The notes beneath the pieces are model-generated. The model ran no database searches. It saw only the letters and a program-made list of their open reading frames with translations, and had not been told where the DNA came from. From Methylobacillus glycogenes JCM 2850 (GTDB lineage: Bacteria; Pseudomonadota; Gammaproteobacteria; Burkholderiales; Methylophilaceae): a stretch of DNA of 64,000 nucleotides. How positions within the stretch are numbered: the first letter of the stretch is position 1; every line of letters starts with the position of its first letter. Where the stretch lies: assembly GCF_000617925.1 (NCBI RefSeq), contig NZ_BAMT01000005.1, positions 1 through 64,000 of the forward strand. The letters are read 5' to 3'. The position numbers were made by a program, and so were the translations under genes. Of the stretch, positions 16,663 through 26,320 are shown in pieces.

Positions 16663-17241
16663 ATGATCAAGAAAACAGCGATAGCCATGGCGCTACTTGC
16701 CGCCGTGGCTGGCAGCGCTTCAGCGCATGCCACAAGCAATGACAATTACGGTACTTTGTTGTCAGGTAGCTTCACCCCTAGTGCCAATTTCGCCACCTTG
16801 AGTTACAGCAATACTGGCAATGTGTATTACTTCACCCTGACAGCCAATGACCTCAACAGCCTGTTCACCAATAAAGCCTTTATAGGTGCCATTGCCGTAG
16901 ACAGCCCAGCCTCAGTGACAATATCCAATGTCTCAGGCGGCGCTCCGGTCAGCTTCAATCCTGGTGGTGGTCCCGGTGGTGATTTTGATTATCGCTTTGT
17001 GCTTTTCCAGGGCCAAAATCGCTTGACCGCGGGTGAGAGTGTCAGCTGGACCGCAACCTTCAACAGCGCACCCTCAATTAGCTCTACCTCTTTTGCCTTG
17101 CACGTGCAGGGTTTGACGGATGCTCAGGGTGGTAGCGCATGGTACACGGTAAGCGCAGTGCCTGAGGCGGACACCTACGCCTTGCTTGGCCTAGGCCTGG
17201 GTGTTGTAGCATGGGCTTCTCGCCGCAAGACATTCAATTAA
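16663..17241 (+). CDS. PEP-CTERM sorting domain protein
   Basis: 192 residues. A signal peptide (MIKKTAIAMALLAAVAGSASA) is followed by a beta-rich, Asn/Ser/Thr/Gly-rich secreted domain with an FDYRFVLF core, as in small FxDxF-type PEP-CTERM proteins. The C-terminal sorting signal is complete: VPEADTYALLGLGLGVVAWASRRK, that is V-P-E-x, a hydrophobic helix and a basic tail. It should be processed by an exosortase (EpsH/XrtB class) encoded elsewhere and released or anchored in the envelope or EPS matrix. GGAGAG precedes the ATG. A terminator follows directly. Confidence 0.92.
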   Translation: MIKKTAIAMALLAAVAGSASAHATSNDNYGTLLSGSFTPSANFATLSYSNTGNVYYFTLTANDLNSLFTNKAFIGAIAVDSPASVTISNVSGGAPVSFNPGGGPGGDFDYRFVLFQGQNRLTAGESVSWTATFNSAPSISSTSFALHVQGLTDAQGGSAWYTVSAVPEADTYALLGLGLGVVAWASRRKTFN

Positions 17242-17249
17242 TTCATACC

Positions 17250-17271
17250 AAGCCTCTGCGGAGGCTTTTTT
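17250..17271 (+). terminator. Rho-independent terminator after the PEP-CTERM gene
   Basis: AAGCCTC / GAGGCTT stem with a TGCG loop and a T6 run, starting 9 nt after the stop codon. Confidence 0.9.
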
Positions 17272-17317
17272 AATACCTGGCTGGATGATGCAGGCTAATC
17301 AATCTAGTCTGAGCTAT

Positions 17318-17382
17318 GTGATTCAGAACTGTGATTCAGAACTGTGATCTAGCCCCGTGAGTTACCCCTGTGATTTACATGG
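17318..17382. repeat. 13-bp tandem repeat, five units
   Basis: GTGATTCAGAACT occurs twice exactly, then GTGATCTAGCCCC, GTGAGTTACCCCT and GTGATTTACATGG in the same 13-nt register. All begin GTGA. The array covers the 3' end of the antitoxin pseudogene on the minus strand. Confidence 0.75.
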
Positions 17383-17644
17383 TCACAAAAAACTGCCCAT
17401 TCTTTAACCTTGCCTGCTGCGATATCTTCGAGTCCCTTACTGGCATCATCCATCAGCAGCAGGTGGATGCGTTCACGCTCAAGCTGGTGATAGTAGTCTA
17501 GACGTTGGGCGCTGATGAGGGCTACATAGCGCTCACCATTGTTAGTAATGATGATCTCGGCGCAGCTTGCACCTGGTCGGCTAGCTCAGACAAGCTCGCC
17601 CTGGCTTGTGATAAGGAAATCACATCTTTAGTAGATATGGCCAT
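17349..17644 (-). pseudogene. Orphan Phd/YefM-type antitoxin, frameshifted
   Basis: Minus-strand reading gives MAISTKDVISLSQARASLSE, then LADQVQA: a canonical Phd/YefM N-terminus for DNA binding. The frame then breaks near 17565. In the next frame the family continues as AEIIITNNGERYVALISAQRLDYYHQLERER and a hydrophilic tail to the TAG at 17349. Restoring one G in GCTGCGCC gives QAGAEIIITNNGE and a single 98-codon gene. No RelE, Doc or PIN toxin lies next to it, so it is an orphan. The break could be decay or a sequencing error; other breaks in the window favour error. Confidence 0.75.
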
Positions 17645-17859
17645 GGTGGAATCCAATAAGCTGTGTACAAATTATTTTACTGAATCCGCACTGATATGAA
17701 AGATTTAAGCGTGGTAAACCCTAGACAAGATTTTTCCAACAAAATCTGCCCCATTGCAAACTAAACTAGCCCTTGTGCACTCAAGGCTATGATGGTGTTG
17801 CATACACTGCATGCCCAGCCAAGTTTTAACAGAATGGAACTCAAACAGAACGGAAACCC

Positions 17860-18980
17860 ATGCGCTTAAAGCGAGCTAGCTTTTTCAAAGGCATTTTCAT
17901 GATAGTGATGGTAGTGATTCTCGGGGTGGTTGCCTTTTTGCAGCACCCTTTGTTTGGGCAAGTGCCCAAGGGTGAGCAACTGCAGCAGATCAAGCACTCC
18001 GCGCATTTCTCCAATGGCGTGTTCCAAAACCAGATTCCCTCGCCCATGCGGACTCAGGACCAATCCGAGCTATCACTCTGGATGGAAAACCTGTTTGGCA
18101 AAAAAGGCCAGGTGCGCCCGCCGCAGGCTGTGCCTTCCATCAAAACCGATTTGAAAGCAATGGATGTGAATGTCGACACTGCCGTGTGGATGGGGCATTC
18201 GTCATGGTATTTGCAGTTGGCGGGTAAACGCATACTGGTAGACCCGGTATTCAGCACCCATGCTGCCCCCGTGCCCTTTGTGGTGAAGGCATTTAAGGGT
18301 AGCAATCTGTACAGTGCGGAAGATATGCCGCCCATAGATGTGATGTTGATCAGCCATGATCATTACGACCATCTGGATTACGCCACGGCCAAGGCGCTGA
18401 AGGACAAGGTAGCGCAGGTGATTACTGGCCTGGGCGTAGGCGCGCATTTGCAGCGCTGGGGTTATGACATGGATAAGGTGCATGAGCAGGATTGGTATAA
18501 CGAAGTGGAGCTGGGCAATGGCCTCAAGCTGGTGGCGGCCCCGGCACGGCATTTTTCCGGGCGCACGCTTAAGCGTAATCAATCGCTATGGCTGGGCTTT
18601 GCCTTGCTCAGCCCTGGCCGCCGGGTGTTTCTCAGTGGCGATTCCGGCTATGGGCCGCATTTCGCCGAGTTTGGCGAGAAATACGGGCCGTTTGACTGGA
18701 TATCCCTGGATACAGGCCAATATGACGTACGCTGGGCCAATGTGCATATGAACCCGGAGCAGGCCGCGCAGGCGGCAAGCGATTTGCGCACCCAGTATTT
18801 CACGCCAGGCATATAGGACGGTTTTCGATTTCGCGCCATGATTGGGACGACCCTTTTAAACGTATTAGCCAGGCCAGCGTCAACCGTGACTATGTATTGA
18901 TTACCCCGCTCATAGGTCAGGCCATTATGTTGGATAAGCCTGAGGAAAGTAGCAGTGCCTGGTGGGAAGCGCTGCATTAA
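17860..18980 (+). pseudogene. MBL-fold (NAPE-PLD/UlaG-like) hydrolase, frameshifted near the C-terminus
   Basis: An N-terminal membrane anchor (GIFMIVMVVILGVVAFLQHP) is followed by a metallo-beta-lactamase fold of the N-acyl-phosphatidylethanolamine phospholipase D-like group. Seen motifs are WMGHSSWYLQLAGKRILVDPVF, SHDHYDHLD (metal-binding HxHxDH), APARHFSGR and LSGDSGYGPHF. In the given sequence the frame closes at 18816 after QYFTPGI. The next frame supplies the missing end, HIGRFSISRHDWDDPFKRI to WWEALH and a TAA at 18980. Adding one G to the GG at about 18811 gives TPGHIGRF and a full-length protein of about 373 residues. Substrate unknown; it acts on the periplasmic side or at the membrane by topology. 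Confidence 0.82.
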
Positions 18981-19041
18981 GTCCCGTGTCGAAACATCTC
19001 CCAGCCCAAAGTATTAACTCGCAAATGTGGAATGACCTGAA

Positions 19042-19722
19042 ATGAATAATGTTGAATTAGTGATTTTTGATTGTGATGGTGTGCTGGTCGATAGTGAGCG
19101 GGTCAGCAATACGGTGTTTCTGCAAATGCTGGCTGAGCTGGGTATTCATATGAGTGAAGACCAGCTGATTCAGGACTATGTCGGCATGACCATGAAAGCC
19201 TGTTTACAGCTGATGACGCAGCGCTATGGCATAGACTTTCCCGATAGCTTCAAGCAGGAGCTGGATACGCGCATGGTAGCGGTGTATCAGCAGAAGCTGA
19301 CCGCCATGCCCGGCGTGCGTGGGGTGATAGAAAACCTTGATCTTCCCTTTTGCCTGGCCTCTAACAGCACGCCGGACAAAATTGCTTTTATGCTCAAGCT
19401 GGTGGGGCTGTATGACTTTTTTCAGGGGCGTATTTATTCCGGCACTCAGGTGGCCAATCCCAAGCCTGCGCCGGATGTCTATCTGCTGGCGGCCAGCGCC
19501 AGTGGTGTAGCGCCTGCGCATTGCCTGGTGATTGAAGATACGCCCACTGGCATACGTGCGGCCAAGAGTGCAGGCATGAGGGTGCTGGGTTATGCCGGGT
19601 TATTTGCCGCCAGCCAGTTGCGGGCCGCCGGGGCAGATGCGGTGTTTGATGATATGCATGCGCTGCATCAGCACGCGGGATTTGCGACTTTGCTTGCAGG
19701 CATGCCGTTGACCTCTGCCTAA
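19042..19722 (+). CDS. HAD-superfamily phosphatase (beta-phosphoglucomutase/GS1-like)
   Basis: 226 residues with all four HAD motifs: FDCDGVLVDSE (nucleophile Asp and acid/base Asp), LASNST (motif II), KPAPDVYL (motif III Lys) and IEDTPTGIRAA (motif IV acid). The helical cap between motifs I and II is the subclass I type used by phosphoglycolate phosphatase, YieH and sugar-phosphate phosphatases. The exact substrate cannot be read from sequence. It is a single gene convergent with the MFS permease, with an 18-bp tandem duplication in between. Confidence 0.87.
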   Translation: MNNVELVIFDCDGVLVDSERVSNTVFLQMLAELGIHMSEDQLIQDYVGMTMKACLQLMTQRYGIDFPDSFKQELDTRMVAVYQQKLTAMPGVRGVIENLDLPFCLASNSTPDKIAFMLKLVGLYDFFQGRIYSGTQVANPKPAPDVYLLAASASGVAPAHCLVIEDTPTGIRAAKSAGMRVLGYAGLFAASQLRAAGADAVFDDMHALHQHAGFATLLAGMPLTSA

Positions 19723-19782
19723 ACCTGGTCATCACTCCATGGCGGGTTTGTGAGTCGGAGATTACAAGCTATCACAGCACCT

Positions 19783-19818
19783 GCTTAATGCACCGTGTTA
19801 GCTTGATGCATCGTGTAA
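19783..19818. repeat. 18-bp tandem duplication
   Basis: GCTTAATGCACCGTGTTA is followed directly by GCTTGATGCATCGTGTAA (4 differences). It lies between the convergent HAD and MFS genes and ends just before the MFS stop. Confidence 0.65.
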
Positions 19819-19825
19819 GCCAACC

Positions 19826-21099
19826 TCAGGCCGCTTTTGCCAGCGGTGCTGGCCTTGCCTCGCGGATTGGCAGATTGGCCAAGGCAGCAATCAAGGCCAG
19901 CACAATATCGGCAAGCCACATCCATTGATAACTTCCGCTGGCATCCAGCGTGATGCCGCCCAGCCAGGCACCAAAGAAGCCGCCTATCTGATGGCTGAGC
20001 AGGGTAAAGCCAAACAGCGTGGCCAGATAACGCGGGCCAAACAGCTTGCCAACCAAGCCAGCGGTGGGTGGTACGGTGGCTAGCCAGGTCACGCCCAGCA
20101 CGGCTGCAAAGATGTAAAAGTTAAGCTCGGTCTTGGGTGCCAGCAGATAAATCGCGATAGCCACGGCGCGCGAGGCATACATCCAGAACAAAATCATTTT
20201 CATGCGCTGGGTTTTGCCCAGCTGCCCCGCGGCGATGCTGCCGAATACATTGGCGATGCCTATGATGGCGAGTGAGGTAGCTCCCACCGCAGCCGACATG
20301 CCGCATAAAACTACTTCACCCGGCAAATGCGTCACCAAAAAAGCCACATGAAAGCCGCAAGTGAAAAAACCCAGATTAAGGCAGAGATAACTGCGGTCAC
20401 TGCAGGCTTGCCCTAGCTGTTGCCGCAGGCTAGGAAGTTTGGCTGTCGTTGATGTCTGCACTGGTGGATTAGCTGCTGCATTAGCTAATGCCTGATTGGC
20501 TGCCGCACTGCTGCTCACAGTGCCAGCCTGCTTGCCAGCTTTGTCACGCAAGGGCAGGGCAAAGCCTATCGCCATCAGCGAGGTCAGTGCCAGCAAATAC
20601 AGCGCATTCACCCAGTTGAACGCATGAATCAAGGCCTGGGTCAGCGGCGCAAAAATAAACTGCCCCAGTGAGCCGCCCGCATTGATAAACCCGGCCGCCG
20701 ATGAGCGTTGTTCATTGCTCATTCTCTGTGCCACCGTGCCTATGAGGATGGAAAGGCTGCCCGCCCCCGAGCCTGCTGCCACCATGATGCCTATGGCGAT
20801 GATCAAGCCCATTTCAGAGTGCATGAAGGGAGTGAGGGCCAAGCCTGCCGCCAGCAACAGCGTGCCCAGAATAATGACCTTGAAGCACCGATACGGTCAG
20901 CCAGCATGCCAAACAAAGGCTGGGCCAAGCCCCAGCTGAACTGGCCTATGGCCATGGCCAGACTGATGCTGACTATGCCCAGGCCAGTGGAGGTGTTAAG
21001 CGGCGAAACAAACAGGCCCATGGATTGGCGTATACCCATGGTGATGGCCAGCGTGGCTGCGGCTGGCAGCACCAGCATCCAGAACATGGCTTGCAACAT
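19826..21099 (-). pseudogene. MFS permease, frameshifted in the N-terminal half
   Basis: A 12-helix major facilitator split near 20880. The start at 21099 reads MLQAMFWMLVLPAAATLAI with the first helices and the loop motif GMLADRIGA. The correct frame then resumes as KVIILGTLLLAAGLAL and continues to AKAA at 19826. Adding one C (TCAAG to TCCAAG) restores DRIGASKVIILG. The expected length is about 424 residues. A central cytoplasmic loop (AGKQAGTVSSSAAANQALANAAAN) separates the two halves. The ATG shares its A with the stop of the isochorismatase-like gene (TGATG), so the two are co-translated. Substrate unknown. Confidence 0.82.
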
Positions 21100-21647
21100 C
21101 AGGCCTGTAGATATTCGCTGGTACCCATCACCGTGGCATAAGCAAATGCCAGCGCCGCCATCATGGCAGTTTGCACCTGGCTGGCTGGTGTGGTCTGACC
21201 CTTGAACTCAAGGTCACGCGTGGCACAGGCATCATGCAATACCGTCACCTTGTAACCGAGATCTGCCGCCGCGCGCACAGTGGCATCAATGCACATATGA
21301 CTCATGGCCCCAATCACGGTGATATCGGTAATGCCCTGGGCCTCCAGTTCTGCTTGCAGGTCGGTGTGCAGAAAGGCATTGGGGTGATGCTTGAGAATAT
21401 TGCTTTCACCCGCCCTGGGCGCGACTGCTGAAATAATCTGTGCGCCAGTACTGCCGGGCGCAAAAAAGGGCGCGTCGGATTGGGTGAACTCATGGCGGAT
21501 ATGAAACACGGGAATATGCTTGAAGCGAGCATCAGCAAGGGTGGAAGCTGCATTGGCAACCACCTGCTCTATACCCACCAGTGGAAATTTTCCGCTGGAT
21601 AAATAGTCATGCTGTAAATCTACAATCACCAACGCGCGTTTGCTCAT
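21099..21647 (-). CDS. Isochorismatase-family cysteine hydrolase
   Basis: About 182 residues. It begins MSKRALVIVDLQHDY, with the catalytic Asp of the VDxQ motif. It then carries the Lys of the triad (SNILKHHPNAF) and the nucleophile Cys in GAMSHMCIDATVRAAADLGYKV, the typical triad of this superfamily (nicotinamidases, pyrazinamidases, isochorismatases). The ATG at 21647 has AAAGG 7 nt upstream and is preferred to one five codons earlier. It is coupled to the downstream MFS gene, which suggests uptake or efflux of the substrate or product. The precise amide substrate is unknown. Confidence 0.88.
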   Translation of the reverse strand: MSKRALVIVDLQHDYLSSGKFPLVGIEQVVANAASTLADARFKHIPVFHIRHEFTQSDAPFFAPGSTGAQIISAVAPRAGESNILKHHPNAFLHTDLQAELEAQGITDITVIGAMSHMCIDATVRAAADLGYKVTVLHDACATRDLEFKGQTTPASQVQTAMMAALAFAYATVMGTSEYLQA

Positions 21648-21912
21648 GGCATTGCCTTTCATCTCGAAACATATCGTCGATTAGCATGGCTTGCCTCGCG
21701 GGCAGAAGAGGTGGCAATAGTATTTCCCCTTCCAACTTAGCGCCCTGAGAGGCAAGGTCAGCATGTTGTCAGCAGCTTGCACTAGGCAGCGATTGTGCGG
21801 AATCCCGCAGCAACTTGCAAACACTGCTTGTCGCTGCAAGATTGGCACAGGGAATGGGGAGCAATTGAAGGTAGCGGCTTGGCTTCAGCAGGTGGGAAAT
21901 AAAGTCATGCTT

Positions 21913-23100
21913 TTAATGCCTGAGTTGCGGCTTGAGCGCCGGGGTGAGCAGCAGCATCAGGCTAGCCACCAACACCAGCAGCCAGTTACCCGCCTGGAAG
22001 CTAGCAGTCAGGTCACGCAAATAGCCTAGCGCCAGTGGGCCTGCGGCAGCAATCAGATAACCCACAGTCAGCACAAAGGCATTCCAGGCATTGGCTTCAT
22101 CCACGCTATGGGTGTTATCCAGCGGCAAGGTCATGCCCAGCGTGAAAGCACCGCCCAGGCCAAACGCGCAGAGGGCAATGCTGAAGAAAGGCGCCCAGTT
22201 TGGTGCCAGTGCAATCAGGCTTAAGCCCAGCAAGGCAATGGCAGCACAGCCTGCCAACAGGCCACGTCTATCCAGCGAGGTGCTGATGGCACCCAGAATG
22301 GGGTTGGCAATCATGAATACCAGCGTGAAGGTGGCGAGGATATAGCCTGCGGTGGCGGTGGATAAGCCATATTCGCTATACATGGGCGCAGTCCAGGACA
22401 GCACAGCGTAAAACAGAAAATTATCTGCCGCAAAAAACAGGGCAACCAGCCAGGCCGTGCGGTTGCGCCAGGGCAGGCGGGCGGCTTGGGCGGGGGCGGG
22501 TGCCAGCTTGCGTTCTCGCAATGCCAGCCACCACCAGGCCAGCAAACCCAAACCAGCCAATACACTCCATATGCCCAGCCCCAGCCGCCAGCCGTGCTCT
22601 GAGACGCTGGCAACAGGCCCGGAAATGGCGGCAGAAACCGTGCTGCCAAAGGAAAGCGCTGTGGCATAAATACCCATGACCAGGGCGGCCTTGCTGGGGA
22701 AATTGCCCTTGATATAACCTGCGATCAAGGCACCAGCAATGGCAATGCCCGCGCCCACACCCACTGTGGTCAAAAGCAGCACTTCCACATTGTGAGAAAA
22801 AGCACGCGCTGTCATCGCCAGACACAGCAGCGCCAACGCAAACAGCAGCACCGGGTTACGCCCATAACGCCTGGCCAGCCAGGGCGTGGGCAGCGCCAGC
22901 AGCCCCATCAAGACATCAGGGATGGTGGTGAGCAATGCAGCCGTGCTGTGGCTGAGCTGGAAATCATCAATGATGAAGGTCAGCAATGGACCCACAGCGA
23001 CGATGCCGGGTCTTAAGGCAATTGCGACCAGAACAATGGCCACAATGGCATATAGCCCAGCGACACGCGAGCTGGTGCTGGCTGAGTAAGAGTGCTGCAT
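21913..23100 (-). CDS. MFS permease of the CynX/NimT group
   Basis: 395 residues and 12 hydrophobic helices. The early segment ALRPGIVAVGPLLTFIIDDF, with the RPxxxxVGPLL pattern, is typical of CynX/NimT (cyanate or 2-nitroimidazole) permeases. The loop PWLARRYGRNPVL is the MFS motif A equivalent. A basic cytoplasmic loop sits at about residue 200 (RERKLAPAPAQAARLPWRNR). Single gene; its start faces the aldo/keto reductase at 23280 across a 179-nt divergent region. Substrate not predictable. The 265-nt region 21648-21912 downstream of it holds no gene that I can support. Confidence 0.88.
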   Translation of the reverse strand: MQHSYSASTSSRVAGLYAIVAIVLVAIALRPGIVAVGPLLTFIIDDFQLSHSTAALLTTIPDVLMGLLALPTPWLARRYGRNPVLLFALALLCLAMTARAFSHNVEVLLLTTVGVGAGIAIAGALIAGYIKGNFPSKAALVMGIYATALSFGSTVSAAISGPVASVSEHGWRLGLGIWSVLAGLGLLAWWWLALRERKLAPAPAQAARLPWRNRTAWLVALFFAADNFLFYAVLSWTAPMYSEYGLSTATAGYILATFTLVFMIANPILGAISTSLDRRGLLAGCAAIALLGLSLIALAPNWAPFFSIALCAFGLGGAFTLGMTLPLDNTHSVDEANAWNAFVLTVGYLIAAAGPLALGYLRDLTASFQAGNWLLVLVASLMLLLTPALKPQLRH

Positions 23101-23279
23101 AAAGACTCACAATAATCAGGTAATGAGGTGCAGACTAGTCTTTAGCTGGTGGAAAACCTATAAGTGAAATTGCGTAGTGAGATGTCATGAATATCCCTGA
23201 ACTCCAAGCTGGGTGTGGTTTTCCGGGCGGCTGGGAGTATAATATTTTCAAGGCTTTAGCATGGAAATGGTGACAAGAA

Positions 23280-24161
23280 ATGACTTTGACTAATGTTCAA
23301 AAGGACAATAATGCCGTGAATTCAGTCCCTAAAGATTTTCTGCTGGGAGATATCCGTATCAGGCGTCTGGGTTATGGCGCCATGCGCATCACAGGCCCTG
23401 GCAACTGGGGTGAGCCAGACAATCAGGAAGAATGCCTGAAAGTGTTGCGCCGCTTGCCGGAGCTGGGCGTGAATTTTATTGATACCGCAGACAGTTATGG
23501 CCCCAATATCAGTGAAGAGTTGATACGCGAGGCTTTGTATCCCTATAGAGACATCGTGGTGGCCACCAAGGCCGGGCAATTGCGGCATGGGCCTAACCGC
23601 TGGGTACTGCATGGGCACCCGGATTATCTGCGCCAGGCCTTGTTGCTGAGCATGCGCCGCCTGCAATTAGGGCAAATCCCCCTCTGGCAGTTGCACCGCA
23701 TAGACCCCAACATCCCCAAAGAAGTCCAGTTTGCCGCCATTGCCCAGTTCCAGCGCGAAGGGCTGGTCAAGCATATAGGCCTAAGCGAAGTGAAGATTGA
23801 GGACATAGTCTTGGCCAGCCAGTTCTTCAAGGTGGCTACCGTGCAGAATCAATACAATATGGGCAATCGCCAGCATGAAGCCGAGTTGGATTACTGCACT
23901 CAGCATGGCATAGGTTTTATTCCCTGGTATCCCCTGGCCAAAAGCACATTGACTGGGCATATTCCGGTGCTGGAAACCATTGCCGCCAAATATGCAGCCA
24001 CGCCCAACCAGATTGCACTTGCCTGGTTGCTCAAGCGTAGCCCGGTAATATTGCCTATCCCCGGCACCAGCAAGCTCAGCCATCTGGAAGAAAACCTCAA
24101 GGCCGATCAAATAATTCTGAGTGACGAAGATTTTGCGACCTTGAGCCAGGCCCAGCACTAA
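23280..24161 (+). CDS. Aldo/keto reductase
   Basis: 293 residues, NADPH-dependent (beta/alpha)8 barrel oxidoreductase. The catalytic tetrad is visible as Asp/Tyr in NFIDTADSYGP, Lys in VVATKAGQ and His in LWQLHRID. The cofactor end is ILPIPGTSKLSHLEENLKA. It is close to the YajO/YdbC-like subgroup. The reading FLLGDIRIRRLGYGAMRIT is standard after a short N-terminal leader. Single gene followed by a terminator at 24175. Substrate unknown. Confidence 0.9.
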   Translation: MTLTNVQKDNNAVNSVPKDFLLGDIRIRRLGYGAMRITGPGNWGEPDNQEECLKVLRRLPELGVNFIDTADSYGPNISEELIREALYPYRDIVVATKAGQLRHGPNRWVLHGHPDYLRQALLLSMRRLQLGQIPLWQLHRIDPNIPKEVQFAAIAQFQREGLVKHIGLSEVKIEDIVLASQFFKVATVQNQYNMGNRQHEAELDYCTQHGIGFIPWYPLAKSTLTGHIPVLETIAAKYAATPNQIALAWLLKRSPVILPIPGTSKLSHLEENLKADQIILSDEDFATLSQAQH

Positions 24162-24174
24162 TGCTGAATAGTGC

Positions 24175-24213
24175 AAAACCCAGCAGACATAAGCGTTTTG
24201 CCTGCTGGGTTTT
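24175..24213 (+). terminator. Terminator after the aldo/keto reductase gene
   Basis: 12-bp stem AAAACCCAGCAG / CTGCTGGGTTTT with a 15-nt loop, between convergent genes; usable in both directions. Confidence 0.8.
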
Positions 24214-24270
24214 AGCCAAAAATCAGTGCCCAGGCTTACGCTCTGGTCAACACAGCCTGATCAAACGCTG

Positions 24271-25028
24271 CTAGATCAACATCCCGCCCGAAACCTCTAT
24301 ACGTTGCGCATTGACCCAGCGATTGCTGTCAGACAGCAGCGCAGCAATCATGGGGCCTATGTCATCAGGTACACCCACGCGCCCCAGTGCCGTTTGTGAG
24401 GCCACATAGCGGTTGACGTCCTGATTATCACGCACCAGCCACCGCCAAAATCGGTTTCTATGGCCCCAGGCGCTACGGTGTTGACCGTGATATTGCGTGC
24501 GCCCAGCTCCTTGGCCATAAAGCGGGTTAATACTTCGATGCCGCCTTTCATCGCCGCATAGGCGCTGTAGCCGGGCAGGGCAAAGCGTGCCAGGCCGCTG
24601 GAAAGGTTGATGATGCGGCCGCCATTGTTGAGCACAGGCAGTAATTGCTGGCTGAGGAAGAACACCGATTTGAGGTGAATATTCACCATTTGGTCAAACT
24701 GCGCTTCGGTGGTGTCGGTAAAAGCAGCATGTATGCCCGTGCCTGCGTTGTTGACCAGATAATCCAGATGCTCGGTCTGCCAATGCTGGCTGAGTTGCTC
24801 GCGTAATACCTGCACAAAAGCCGGGAAGGTGGAGGCTTGGGCGACATCCAGCGGCAGGGCCACGGCTTTACGTCCTAAAGCCTGAATTTCCGCCACAACC
24901 TGCTCTGCGGCTGCCTGCTGGCTGAGATAGGTAATCACTACATCTATGCCCTGTGCCGCCAGGGCCAGCGCTGTGCTCTTGCCCAAACCACGGCTGCCCC
25001 CGGTCACCAAACCAATTTTCTGTGTCAT
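24271..25028 (-). pseudogene. Short-chain dehydrogenase/reductase, frameshifted near the C-terminus
   Basis: Classical SDR with TGGSRGLGKS (NADP-binding TGxxxGxG), NNAG, catalytic Ser in NLSSGLA and YSAYAAMK (YxxxK). After NTVAPGAIETDFGGG the frame drifts into a random ending. The other frame gives VRDNQDVNRYVASQTALGRVGV...IEVSGGMLI and a TAG at 24271, the normal SDR end. One missing C (GGCTGG for GGCCTGG, near 24438) explains it. The ATG at 25028 has AAGGAG 6 nt upstream; an in-frame GTG at 25067 is unlikely. It is divergent from the LysR gene, which probably controls it. Confidence 0.83.
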
Positions 25029-25129
25029 GTCATGCTCCTTGTCTTGAGTTGAGTATTGAGTGCTCACTGCTGATGAAGCATCTTATTGTTTTTATATTTG
25101 TTGATAAATTGGCATAAATTGATTTAACT

Positions 25130-25146
25130 GTTCATTATTAGTGAAC
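25130..25146. promoter_or_regulatory. LysR-type operator candidate
   Basis: GTTCATTATTAGTGAAC: 5-bp inverted arms, containing the T-N11-A pattern of LysR boxes, centred between the divergent SDR and LysR genes. Confidence 0.55.
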
Positions 25147-25196
25147 GGTAAAATGCGTGAATTACTTGCCAACGCAATAGAACAAGGCCGTCCGCC

Positions 25197-26099
25197 ATGG
25201 AAAACCTGGATATCATCAAACGCTTTTTACGTGTGGCAGAGCTGGGCAGTTTTACCCGTGCGGCCGATGCCATGGGTCTGCCCAAGGCCAGCATTTCCAC
25301 CGCTGTGCAGCAACTGGAAAATCGCCTCGGCACGCAGTTATTGCACCGCACCACACGTAAGGTGCAATTGACGCCAGATGGTCAGCTGTTTTACGACCGC
25401 AGCAAGGATATCCTTGCAGAAATGGATGAGCTGACCAGCCTGTTTCAGGGCGATGACGCCAGCATCAGTGGCTTGATACGCGTGGATATGTCTTACCCCA
25501 TGGCGCGCAATATCGTCATCCCGCGCCTGCCGGAATTCTTGCAGCGTTACCCGCATATACAAATCGAGCTCAGCAGTACCGACCGCCGTGTGGATATGGT
25601 GGCAGAAGGATATGACTGTGTGGTGCGTACTGGCAATCTGGGCGATTCCGGCCTGGTCGTCAGGCCATTGGGGGAGCTGGAGCAAGCCAATTTTGTCAGC
25701 CCAGCCTATATCGCCGCGCATGGTGAACCCAAAAGCCTGGGCGATCTGAAACGCCATTTGCTGATTCATTACAACGTCAGCTCAGGCACACGCTTTGATG
25801 CCTTTGAGTACTGGGACGGTCAGCAATGCCAGCGCATCGCCATGCCTTTCCGCATTGCGGTGAATAACACCGATGCTTACCGCACTGCCTGTGTGGCGGG
25901 GCTGGGCATTATGCAGGCCCCTTATCTGGGCGCACGTAGTCTGGTGTATGAGGGCAGGCTGGTGGAGGTGATGCCGCAATATCGTGCGCCGCCGATTGCG
26001 GTTTCCATGCTCTATCCGCATAGGCGCAATTTATCCAAGCGAGTACGCATTTTTATGGACTGGCTGGCTGAGCTGATACGCGCGCAGATGGCAGCCTAG
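25197..26099 (+). CDS. LysR-family transcriptional regulator
   Basis: 300 residues. Residues 1-60 are the winged helix-turn-helix (FLRVAELGSFTRAADAMGLPKASISTAVQQLENRLGTQLLHRTTRKVQLT). The rest is the substrate-binding-like effector domain (GLIRVDMSYPMARNIVIPRL onward). It is of the DsdC/PecT-like group often paired with oxidoreductases. It is transcribed away from the SDR with a dyad in between, the usual arrangement for auto- and target regulation. Confidence 0.92.
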   Translation: MENLDIIKRFLRVAELGSFTRAADAMGLPKASISTAVQQLENRLGTQLLHRTTRKVQLTPDGQLFYDRSKDILAEMDELTSLFQGDDASISGLIRVDMSYPMARNIVIPRLPEFLQRYPHIQIELSSTDRRVDMVAEGYDCVVRTGNLGDSGLVVRPLGELEQANFVSPAYIAAHGEPKSLGDLKRHLLIHYNVSSGTRFDAFEYWDGQQCQRIAMPFRIAVNNTDAYRTACVAGLGIMQAPYLGARSLVYEGRLVEVMPQYRAPPIAVSMLYPHRRNLSKRVRIFMDWLAELIRAQMAA

Positions 26100-26320
26100 G
26101 TTTTGGCAGTCTTACATTTGGCAGCCAGAGTTTTGCTGTGAGTCTACATGCTGGCAGTGCAGCGTGCTAAGCCAAGCCAGGGGCGGCATAGCAGCAAAGC
26201 GCTGCTGGCAGTAGCCGCATTGGCTGGCTGGAAATGCACACGGTGATAGATAAGTTGCTGGGGGAAAACCTGATTTAAGCCTTATAATCTAGCACTTGTT
26301 CAGGGTAGGAGTAGTGGCAG

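Noticed and set aside
17318-17382. Possible CRISPR array
   Set aside because: The 13-bp units are directly adjacent with no spacers, and no cas gene is present.
17505-17699. Plus-strand 64-codon frame
   Set aside because: It is the shadow of the Phd-type antitoxin on the minus strand, which gives clear family text.
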